Shown: positions 33,936-44,400 of the stretch, one piece after another
How positions within the stretch are numbered: position 1 is the stretch's first letter
How the letters are laid out: each line of letters starts with the position of its first letter
NCBI GenBank assembly: GCA_013397695.1
Contig: VYZI01000068.1
Coordinates: 3,363,947-3,427,946 of the forward strand
DNA length: 64,000 nt
Direction: 5' to 3'
From: Centropus unirufus
Taxonomy: Eukaryota > Chordata > Aves > Cuculiformes > Centropidae
Position numbers and translations under genes: made by a program
Notes under the pieces: model-generated
Told to the model about the DNA's origin: nothing
The model's input: only the letters and a program-made list of their open reading frames with translations
Database searches by the model: none

Positions 33936-36900
33936 AAGGGTTAGTAAAAAAAAAAAAAAGAAAAATAAATAGGTTATATACATTCCAACATGGTTTCTAT
34001 CTTCTAGGACTCAGAATACAGTAATTTTTCTGAATAATAGAAATATTTCAGAAAACCAGTTTAGTGTTTTGAAGCTCTGATTTAAACACAGTATTTATTC
34101 ATTTTTTATCTCTGTCTTCTTTTTGTCTGTGTAGACAAGAGAATAAATCATATCTCTGCTTTTTCTTCTACTTTTCTTTTGGACAAGTGTAATTTTCGGA
34201 AAGCTAAGGGCATTTGGGAAAACAAAAAAGTTATGTAAGGGTAAAAGGAATAACAGAAGAAGATGAAAGGAAACCAGATGGTAGATATTACTAATTGGAT
34301 TGCAGCCTGACAACTTCTTTCAATTATGGGCTCTTTTTTTGGTTTCTGGAAGGTACTGAACAAGCACAACTCTTATTCTCAGACCATTTCTTCTATGCTT
34401 AGGAATATAGGTTCAGAAAAAATTAAGTCATAGTTTATCTAATCTTTCAAAACAGGGAGACCACACGTCTACAGCGAACAGAGACTGGTCCGTGGTCACG
34501 CTAACCTTTGGATTATCCTCACAAAGTGCTGGAAAGCACAACCTGCCATGAGCCTGAATTGTTGCAGGGATCATGCCAGAGCTCTACTAACATCTGCATG
34601 GTTCAGATCACTGAACTGCATGGTCAGGTACATTTTCTGCCCCTTTTTAATGCACTATCATAAGCCAAGCAACACAGACTGCCTCTGTGACTGCCCACAC
34701 TACCAGTGCTATGTGATCCTATCCATTAGGTTGTTGGGTGCACAGAGCTTTTTATTGTTTAGCTAGAGAGTTGTCCAAACTCACTGTTCACTGTGGACTT
34801 CCCTGCAGGGAATACTAGGTAAATTTGCAGCCAAGTGCTGGTTTGAGCCTCTGCTAAATATCCAGTAAAGACAGAGAAAACCAAAGTGGTCTGTCTAGTA
34901 GATGTGGAGAGGTCAACTAAGGCTATGCATTGATCTTGTTTGCATGCCTTAGTCAGCAGCTTCTGTGCCCTAGTCTCGTGTCTTAATTGATGGCCATTTT
35001 TATGATTTTGAAAGTTCAGAAAAACACTAAAACTGAAGATAAAATTTATGTGTTCTTTAAAAGCATGAAATCAATTTACTGATACGATAGTCAAAGCAGG
35101 GTGCAGCCATGGGACTATCCACAACCTTAGGAATCAGCCATATGAAAGTAGAGAGTTCATGTTCTTCAGGGCTGTACTAATGTTAAGACCATACAACAAG
35201 GTCCTGATGGGACCTCATAGGTCACTGAGTCCACACAGCACTCTTGCTGTCAAAGAGACTTCATAATCCTTTTTATAAACCTTCTGACCTCAAAGACTGC
35301 TTCCACAGCACATTTTCCAGGGCATTATGCAGCTGTGCATTAAATTTGCCATGCAGTTGAACTTCCAGGGTTGCTCTGCAATAAGCTGACCTCAAAGGGG
35401 TCTGTGGCACACGTGGACCTGCTGCGTGACCGCTTGGTACATTGGTTAGAAAAACCTTGCTGAATCTTGAATGTGGCCTGGCCAGGGTCATAAGAACTCT
35501 GTGTATGACCTGCCTGAATTCATTCTTAAATGAATATTGTGTTGTAATTCAGTATGGAACTTAGAGCCATAAGGCTGGTAAGTTACAACAGTCCTTCATT
35601 AACTGCTTCCCATCTTATACTGACATGTGTATGTAAGACAATAACTATTTCATTACCAGTGAAGATGCTGCTTCCAGGCTGCAGGTTAAATAGCTGTTTA
35701 AGGCTAAGCTGAAAAGCTAGAGATCAAAACACAATGGGTACCAAAAATACTTCAATGGGTGAAGAGAGAACAGGATAGCTGTCAGTGGTCTGCTGTATGG
35801 ACTAATGGAACTGCTCTGAGCTTCTGAAGCAGCTATGACCTTCTCAAGCTCAAGAGAGGAGCAAATACGCACAAAAATATTTCGGGTCAAAACAATGCTA
35901 TAATTTCCTTTCATAAGACAGTCTTGCCCCTGTATGCTTATAATTAGGGCATGAATGAATCACATGGTTTTAAGCCACAGAGATAAAGGATGCTCCCCTA
36001 GAAAGGGGAACCTGACCAAGATCCTCAGAGGAGCATATGGTGGTGGTAGCTCAAGAAGTCTGAATTGAATGACAAAGGAAAAAACAGTGAGCTTCATCTC
36101 TCCTCCTGCTGCCAAGCACAGAACCAAGCACCTGCATTTGTACAGACAGCATTTCTGTCTCCTGTAAACAATTCTGAAAAAAAAAATTGATATAGCAAAA
36201 CATAATCTTCAGGTATTTGTAATGGTAAATTTAAAAATAAAATCCAACTCTTCTGTCTCTTGAGAAACCATCTTCTGTAGTTCTGGGAGGTCAGGCACAG
36301 TCTGAAGGCCAGGCACATTCACTCTCCAGGCACCAGATTGTGAATAGAAGCATGCGCAGATGTTGCTGTATAAGTCTGGGACTTAACAGTGGTCCTCAAC
36401 GAGGACAGCAAGAAGCCAAATAAGCCCATGCCTGCTCCCACAGCATAGAAGAAGGGAAGTCCTTTTATTGAAAAAGGCACTAAATCTGGAGATTTCAACC
36501 TTCAAAACAAAAAAAAAGGAAAGCAAAATTGAGAAAGAGCTCGGAAAGATTCACAAGACAGAGATGAGTGCTAACCAGACCTTTGACAGCATCTTCTCCA
36601 GAGCCACAGAGGACCAAGTCAAGAATTGCTCTGACTTCTCTGTCTTCCTGGAAATAATAAATAGGACAATAATTACTGCAAGAAGCCTCAAAGAGTTCAG
36701 TCAGGAAGGCTCCAGATTCCTCTCAAGCCCACAGGGTAGCTTGGAAGTAAATGATTAATGGCCAAAACCTTAATTTGATCTGTTCCTACCTCTAAGTAGT
36801 GGTTGGCAAAGCTCACTAGCCTCCCTGAGGTACTAATCCATATTGGGCTGCTTCAAAGTGTTCCTGAGAAATTGGAGCTTAGACAACCCTTTATAAGCTA

Positions 36901-37596
36901 TTTGCGAGGCCCTTCAGTTTCATTAATGTACTATATGACTACTAAGGATATTCATATGCTGCTCATATATAAAAATATTAATAAGTCATCTGTTGGATCG
37001 CTGAGGTTCTTCAGTTATATCTAAATGGTACATGGATATGATGGGTGCTTGGATAATAAAGGATATTCACTGATTGAAGAAGAACTTAGAAAGCAACTTT
37101 CATCCATGTATTTGGCTAGGAATTATATGATTTTTGTATGAATGTCAGATATATGTTAGACCTGTAATTAACAAGTTCTGACATTCCTCATGACAAATAT
37201 CATGTGGAGAGACTGAGCAGATAGAAAAATAGTTTTGGACAGGGGTGAGATTATTTTATAAGCTACAGGCAGTTTTTACAAACAGCATTTACCTATTTGA
37301 AAATAGGTACTTGCACAATGTTTCATACCTAGATGTTTTGACCGTAAATAAAAAATGGCCCAAGCACTGCCAAAGGAAGATCCCTTGAAAGAACAGCTGG
37401 TATTCTCCAAGTTGACAAAGAATAGCAGGGTATTTAATATTTTTGAAAAATTAGACAGCACTTAAAATTATTTAGGCAGAGAGAGCTAGGTCTATAAGGA
37501 CAAGGGAGGGCACCTTGTTTAGTGGTGGACCTACCGTTCATGGAGCTGTCTAGAAACTCAGCTCAGAGAACTGACCCCATTGGTAACAACGCTGTA

Positions 37597-37617
37597 TTGT
37601 TGTTGTTGTTGTGGTTG
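37597..37617 (+). repeat. (TTG)n microsatellite
   Basis: Five or more TTG units, then interrupted units. Confidence 0.85.
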
Positions 37618-38261
37618 TGTTACTTTTCAGGTGGACTAGGTTCTTGTTTGTCTCATGACCACACAAATCCTTGTGCCAGCAGAAGGGTAGCAGCAGCAGT
37701 GAGTGACTAGGAGGAGAGAAGTCCTTGATGGAGCAGACCAGATCATGCTGAATGTGAATGCGTGTGCAACCAGGGCATCAGGGACTTAAAAGTCTTCGGG
37801 GATCTGAGCTCTGGAACCATCATCACTTTGGCATCCCGAGGGAATGAGTTTCTAAAGTCATTCCCTTATTTTTTATATTTAAACATTTCACTCTTGAATA
37901 TACAACTTTGATTGTTCTGGAAGACTAAAATCAGAAACTGAAATCAGAGTCTTGATACTGCTGAATTAGGAAAAAAAAAGCTAAACTGTAATTGTAAGAA
38001 AGGAAATTTATGCTTTGATAGAAAAAACCCTTTTTCTCTTCTTTTATTGCTGAGAAGTGTGAGACTGGACTTTTTTCACACATAAGAGGTAGAAATTTCA
38101 AAGTCTTTCATTTAAAATGTAATTAAAACTGAAGTTTCATTAAAAAATGAATGAATATTCACACATTTAGAAATGGGTTTGATTAACATTCACTTTCTCA
38201 GACTGCTATAGATTCTACCTGTATCATAGCATAGGATTTTTTCAATATTTTTAGTAATCAG

Positions 38262-38545
38262 AATCATAGAATCACAGAATGACCTGAGTTGCAAAGAACC
38301 CACAAGGATCATCTAATCCAACTCCTCCCTCTGAATAGGACAACCCCAACGTACACACCACGTGTCTGAGGGCACTGTCCAAATGCTTCTTGACTATTGT
38401 TAGGCTTGGAACTATGACTGCTTCCTTAGGAAGCCTGCTCCAGTGCTCCACTACCCTCTGAGTGAAGAACATTTTCCTAATCTCCAATCTAAAACTCCCC
38501 TGGTACATATTCTTGCCATTCCCTTGGATCCTATCTTTGGTTGTC
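38262..38545 (-). mobile_element. CR1 retrotransposon 3' end, minus strand
   Basis: The segment opens with 'aatcatagaatcacagaatg', the reverse complement of two ATTCTRTG octamers that mark the CR1 terminus. It continues with 'ggatcatctaatccaactcc', 'cctgctccagtgctccac' and 'gtgaagaacattttcctaat'. It is joined at about 38545 to a piece of CR1-type ORF1. Confidence 0.92.
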
Positions 38546-39240
38546 AGATATCAAATATCACCTGTGCACCTGACCCTTTTTTGATTGCTTTAGGATTTCT
38601 CCTTGTTATCTCTTCGTTGCCTACATGAAAAACCACTAGCCGGTAATAATCTGAGGGCATTACCAGATTAGGGAGTTTTCTGCGTGTGTCTTTTACCCTG
38701 GCCCCAGGAAAGCAGCAGACTTCCCTGTGGGTTGGGTCTGCTTGGCATATTGGACCCTCCATTCCCCACAGAAGGGAGACATCCATGATAACGATCCTTC
38801 CTTTTCCTTTTACAGGAGTGGCAGTGATGCGGGGGAGCTGACTGCCTAGATGACTCCTCCATCCCATAAGGACCTATGTCTGCATCATCATCTGTATGCT
38901 CATCCAATTCCAGGGCCTCAGACCTGCTGTGTACAGGCACCTGGGAAGGTGAGGCAGGCTGAGAGTGGATTCACCTGTCACACCAAGCAGTAGCCTTTTT
39001 GCATCCTCCCCATCTCCAGGACCTCCTCCATCTACCTGATGGTGGGAGGGAGGTGATGAGACCTTTATCCCCTGTGCCTCAGTTCACTGGCGCATCTCTC
39101 TCATGGATTACAGCATACGATTCCACCACTCTATCTCCTTCTCTGACAAAGCTCTGTCACCAGGCTGAGCGGTTCCTTTACTTGGGCACTTCTCCCACAG
39201 GTTACCTCACTGCTGGTATCTGATGCTGACCCAAAATTCA
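38546..39240 (-). mobile_element. Relic of CR1-type ORF1 (GDSL/SGNH esterase-like), minus strand
   Basis: The minus-strand frame 38544-38867 contains MEGPICQADPTHREVCC, GARVKDTRRKLPNLV and PSDYYRLVVFHVG. This resembles the esterase-like ORF1 domain reported for avian CR1 elements. The GDSL-type nucleophile motif is altered (VMDVSLLWG region, where GDSLLRG would be expected). A partly overlapping frame (38668-38940) carries the preceding part, so a frameshift is present. Stops break the region further upstream to about 39240. The assignment rests on remembered family sequence. Confidence 0.5.
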
Positions 39241-40355
39241 GACGCACCCTGCAGCCCAGAACCTGGACAGCTGCATGTCATCAGAATCCATCAAAACCAC
39301 AGGACAAGGGGTATTTAAAGTTCTAGTTTTGCTGATATTTGATTTCAAGTGAGTTTTTCCAGAAATTAAACTTTGCATGAAAATGCTTAAAGTGGCCCCA
39401 AATGCAAACTTGGGGTTTAGAGATAACATGAAAGAAAGAGAACACAGAAATGCGTGAAACCTTCTGTCTCCCTGATCTGCATTTCCCCACACCCGTACCT
39501 GTGACAGCTCCACTATGATAAACACCTACTTCCAACCCTGCTGCTGCAAAGACATGCAGGTCCTCCCATTGAAAGGAAAAGCAGTGTTAAATGCCCAGTG
39601 GATCAAACAAAACTAACATTTTTTTCCCTTGAGATACAGCAATTTGCTTCTATAGTAATCTCATTGTGTGGGTAAGAGGGGATTAAATTGAAAAATAAAT
39701 GTAAGATGTGCAAAAATGGAAACCCCCAAATTTCCTATACTGTGTCTTCTGGGGTATCACAATCCTGATATCTAACTTAAATCTTGTGCTAAGATTAAAG
39801 CTTTTACGCTTGCTCTTTCGTCCTCACTATGGACTGCCAGAGGATCCATGAACCACACAGCCCTGCTCATTCATGCTAGGACAGCCATGAGCACGGTGAC
39901 CAATGCTCAGTTTGAGGTTCTCTATAACCTCCTTGCTCTTCTTCACAAAGCTCCTTGCTGTTCCCCATCCTGCAGAAACTGATTGTTCCCTGTCCTGCAT
40001 TTCTGCAGCCGATAGCTCAGCCTCACCTTGCACTTGTGCTTTAGGAGCATCCTGCTTTTCCAGAACCTTTTTCCAGTTTGTCAAGATCATTTTTAAAATC
40101 AAATCTCATTCCTCAGTGTAGCCACAGCCGTTCCCAGCACCTTTGGTGTTAATATTCACAAATTTAGTAAGTGTGCTTTCTTTGTCGTTATCCACTTCAC
40201 TGGTGAAAATCTGTGATGGCCCTAGATATACTGCTGTTTAATTCCCTTATAAAGCTCTGTATTCCCTCTGTTCTCCCCCAGCTGACGAGTCGTCTTGCCT
40301 ACAGCTGTGCAACTTGTTCTGAGGTTGTCCCTTGGCTTGGACTTTATCAAGTGTT
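39241..40355. other. Intergenic DNA without a recognised gene
   Basis: Only short frames, including two of about 90 codons on the minus strand with no known motif. No repeat was recognised. Confidence 0.55.
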
Positions 40356-40772
40356 ATCACAGAATCACAGAGCTATGGAATGGTTTTGTTTGGAAAGGAC
40401 TTTAAAGATCATCTAATTCTAATCCCCCTGCCATGGGCAGGGACACCTTCCACTAGATGAGGCTGCTCAAAGCCTCATCCAGCCTGGCCTTGAACAACTC
40501 CAGAGACGGAGCTTCCACGACTTCTCTCAGCCACCTGCTCCAGTGCCTCGCCACTCTCATCGTAAAGAATTTCTTCCTAACATCGAATCGAAATCTCCCC
40601 TCTTTAGCTTAAAACCGTTGCCCCTCGTCCTGTCCCTGCGATCCCTGATAAAGAGCCCCTCCCCATCTTTCCTGTAGCTCCCGTTCAAGTACCAGAAGGC
40701 TCCTACAAGCTCTCTGTGGAGCCTTCTCCAGGCTGAGCATCCCAAACGCTCCCAGCCTGTCCTCATGGGGGC
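40356..40772 (-). mobile_element. CR1 retrotransposon 3' fragment, minus strand, just upstream of the CCNA1 promoter
   Basis: Begins 'atcacagaatcacagagc' (reverse octamers) and contains 'ctgccatgggcagggacacc', 'tggccttgaacaactcc', 'cccctcgtcctgtccctgc' and 'cctgtcctcatggg'. The minus frame 40557-40787 still encodes a CR1-like peptide (HRELVGAFWYLNGSYRKDGEG). It is relatively little diverged compared with the other copies. Confidence 0.93.
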
Positions 40773-40924
40773 GGTCACAGGGATCAAATCTCCCGTTAGA
40801 TCAACTAAAATCTCCCTTTTCCTATTTTCCCCTTAGCAAAGAGGGGAGTCAAATCCTTCCGGACTCCGCCGTTCCCACACAGCTGCTGTTGTGACTTGGA
40901 CACCCTCCTCTTTAATCTGGATGT

Positions 40925-41314
40925 TTGGGAACAGCGGATAACGGCAGGCGGGGCGGGGGGGGGGGGGCCGGGGCCGGGCGCCGCCGGGGCCGGGGCGCCG
41001 CGGGCGCTGCGCGGGGCGGCACCCGCCGCGGTCTCCATGACGACCTCCGAGCCGCCGCTGGGGTTGCCAGGGCGGTGCCGGGGGTTGCGGACCGGGCTTC
41101 CAACTGGCCACGGCCAACAGCCGCCGCCTCTACTGGCCGCCGCCTTAGAGAGGGGCCGGGCGGGCAGCGTCGCGTTCCTCGAGGTGCGGAGGCTGCCTGC
41201 ATATTTATGGTTGTTTTTCGTGGGGTCTTCCTATTCCACTTCAACTTAATTTTGTTGGTTTGTTGTTTTTTCTTTCCTTTTTATCCTCTCCTGAAAGGTC
41301 CGGACGTGGGAGCG
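40925..41314 (+). promoter_or_regulatory. CCNA1: CCNA1 CpG-island promoter and 5' untranslated region
   Basis: A CpG-dense, GC-rich block precedes the cyclin A1 start. It includes GGGGCGG-type GC boxes (Sp1-like) and a 13-G run (40955-40967). Two MYB-type sites, CAACTG (41101-41106) and CAACAG (41115-41120), fit the known activation of mammalian CCNA1 by MYB proteins. A TATA-like ATATTTAT lies at 41201-41208. A long pyrimidine tract ending in AAAG at 41297 looks like a splice acceptor, so an upstream non-coding exon may exist. The transcription start cannot be fixed by eye. Confidence 0.7.
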
Positions 41315-41440
41315 ATGCGCCGCACCGGTGAGAAGAGCCGGGCGGGCCGGCGGGAGCCGTGCCCCGCCGCCCCCCGCAGCCGCGGGCGGGCCGTGCTGGG
41401 GGTGCTGACGGAGAACGGGCAGCAGCGGCCCAACGCCCAG
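41315..41440 (+). CDS. CCNA1: CCNA1 coding exon 1 (destruction-box region)
   Basis: Forty-two codons from the ATG, ending CAG before GTGAGC; phase 0. The sequence is CpG-rich and Arg-rich. LGVLTENGQ is the segment shared with mammalian cyclin A1. Confidence 0.9.
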
Positions 41441-44400
41441 GTGAGCCCCGCCGCCTGCCCCGGGAGCTTCCCCGCCCTGGATTTGCTGGGGGCAAAGCTG
41501 GAGGTGGCAGAGGGAGCTGCTCGGGCTCCGGCTCTGCGTGAGTTTCCCCGAGGAGCCCTGCTAGGAACCGCACAGCCGTAGCCTGCAGGCGCTTTCCCCG
41601 TGGAAGTAGTTTGAAGCGTTCGTGGAAGGAATGGAGACTCGGTGAGGCTTTACTCGAGCATCCTCGGGAGTGCCTTAGAAATGTGCTTACGCGAAGGTCC
41701 CGTTGCCCTGCGGCTGGCCGTGCCCCCTTCAAGTTGCCAGAGCCTTCCAGAGCCTCATGTTCAAAGCAGCATTTCTGTTTCTTGGAATCTTGGTCTGCTG
41801 GGGCAGGAAAACTACTGTGCTGACTTACAGGACCTAAAATAGCAGCTGTTACATGAACAAAGTGTTGTCTGTTGTGATAGGGTAAAGCCATTAACTTAAT
41901 TTATGGCTTACTGATAGTAGATAATGGTAAGGATGGGAGCCAGGTCATGTGTTATAATCCTAGGGGTTGTGATGCCCGAGCTCAAAAGTTTATGTATTGG
42001 TTTGTAGTTTAGCATAAAATATCTTCTTTCACGTAAAGTGCTTCATAAGTCTGTGGCAATGCTTGAGTCCTTTCTTTCATTACTTTAACCTGCTGCTTCT
42101 GGCCAGAAATTAATGTAGAGCAGACCCTGCACCTCCCAGCCCCATCAGAAATAAGCAGCGTCCTCACCTTATTCTCCTTGGCTGTGAGCATTGGAGATGA
42201 GACTGCTCCCCTGCTTTCTGACTTTCACTACGCCTCGCTCTTTCTGTGAGGAGTTTGTTGCAGCAAGGCAGTAACAAGCAGTGTGTTTTTTTTTTCCAGT
42301 GAACTTTTTTTACTGATGTCTGCTAGGAAAGGAAAGCGATTGTCTTTCCTAAAACAAGTGATGCTTACTGTTGTTTACTTCCTGAGTTGCCTTCTCACAG
42401 CATTACTCCATGCTCTGTTCCAGGTTGCCAATGTTATCAGACGCTTCCCTGGCTCAGAAAACACCTTCTCTGCATCTGGAAAAGATGATTTGCCCAATAG
42501 CATGGACAATGCTGCATCAAAGCAAGGGTTTGCTATCTACGTAGATGAATCAGAACAGAAAGAAAACTACAGTTACCAAGTCGTTGAAGAGCTGGAACCA
42601 AGCTTATGTGACCTGGATGCTAGTGATATGACATCCAGTATTCACCTGCTGCTGGATCTGAGTACAGGTAACTCCTGTTAAGACTCAGAGGGCATCTATA
42701 TCACAATTACATGGAGGGTGGTTATGAATTGTGACGCTGGTAAGCTAGAGAGTAGCTTATGTTACAATAAATAACACTACAAGATTATTTGGATTGTGCC
42801 TATGTGAGGCACAACACTTCTGTGCTGGAAGTAGCAGGAGAAGGTGAAGAGGCTAATTAAGCAAATGTCTTTGTGCTTCCTCTTATCTGTTAGGATCTCC
42901 TATGATTGTGGACACATCCTTCCAGTCCCAGCCCAAGGATCGCGTGAAAGATGATGTAACTCTGGCTGTGGAGGAGTATGCTGAAGATATCCATCAGTAC
43001 CTCCGAGAGGCGGAAGTGAGTGGCTTGTAAGAAGCTTGGGGATATTTGTGATCTGTGATGGGCTGCAATACTGCAAAGATATATGGCTGTCCCAGGGTAC
43101 CCCCAGGCTGCCATTGAACTGCAAAAAAAGAGAAAGCGAGCAGTAAAAGCCAACTCTGAAGGTATCATTGAGACATATGTGGGATCTCTGATGATTACTC
43201 TCTCTGAAATTCCTTACCATTGGAGAATCTCTTGACCCTTTGAGATGAAGAATTCTTGCAGATGGGAGTTGAGTGCTGCGAAAATACTATAATAGTTGCA
43301 TCTGATGTCACTAACAGATCTCTTGCTACAGTAGTAGTTTTTTCTACCTTTCTGTAGCAGAGCAGTAAAGCACAGTCTCCCAGTAGAAGAAGGGGAAAAG
43401 AGTGATTTGTTCATTTTCAGGTCCCTCCGAATGGCTTAGGTGCTTGATGGCAAAAGCCATCTATACTATGAGAGGTCTCTTGCCATTCTGTTACACAGCA
43501 ACTCCTGTTACGTCAATGTGGGCTTACTACTTCCTATAGAGGCTACTAGCTGCTTATTAATACTGCTAGCATTATAATTTCAGTTAGTAATGAGTTATTA
43601 ATAGTGGAACAACTCATGCTCCTTTCTGTATAAGCATAGGAAGTGTTAACCAGCACAGCCATTGGCTCTCTTCAAGATAAGCACCCTGAATCTTCAACTC
43701 TCTTCAAACAGGTAAGATTCAGGCCCAAGACCTACTACATGAGGAAACAACCAGATATCACAACAGGAATGCGTGCCATCTTGGTAGACTGGCTGGTGGA
43801 AGTAGGGGAAGAATATAAACTTCAGACGGAGACTTTGTACCTGGCAGTGAACTTCCTGGACAGATTTCTTTCCTGCATGTCTGTTCTCAGAGGGAAACTG
43901 CAGCTTGTAGGAACAGCAGCACTTCTTCTGGCTTCGTAAGTGCTTCATCTACTGAAATCTGAAGCTAGAACTTATTTTTAGTCCAAGTCTTCTAGCTTAA
44001 TTTGAGGATTGAAGCCTGTGATGGTAGGTAGCTTTTCATGGTGTCAAGTTTAGTGGCTTCACCTATTTTGGAACTAGCAAAATTTAAACATTTAATGTTT
44101 GATTTAAGGAACTGTAGGGGGGAAATCTCATAACCATAACAGCAGGAGCAAAAAAGCTACTGTATTAAGCTGCTAGCCTATAAAACTGTAGTGATTCACA
44201 ACTGCAGTCTGCAATTAGCCTTGAACTGCTTTAAGTAGGCAAGGGTAGCCTAGGAGCCTGTGGGTTTTTGTCTGTAGTGCATTGTGTTGGTAAGACTTTC
44301 TGAGGGTTTGCTACTAGGAAAGAGTTGACAATGAGTGTGTTTCTATCTAGACTGATTTTTAAGTTCCTCTCAACATCTTTGAACAAATTTGAGACTAAAT

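Larger units (their letters stand above)
32224..38261. other. Intergenic DNA without a recognised gene
   Basis: About 6 kb of AT-rich DNA. It contains a short perfect inverted repeat at 33911-33935 and a TTG repeat at 37597-37617. A GC-richer stretch at about 35190-35500 has no recognised family. All reading frames are short and without motifs. Confidence 0.55.

Noticed and set aside
40912..41891. Long antisense frames over the CCNA1 promoter and exon 1 (up to 216 codons)
   Set aside because: High GC removes stops in all frames; the peptides are Pro/Arg/Ala-rich low-complexity sequence with no known motif.
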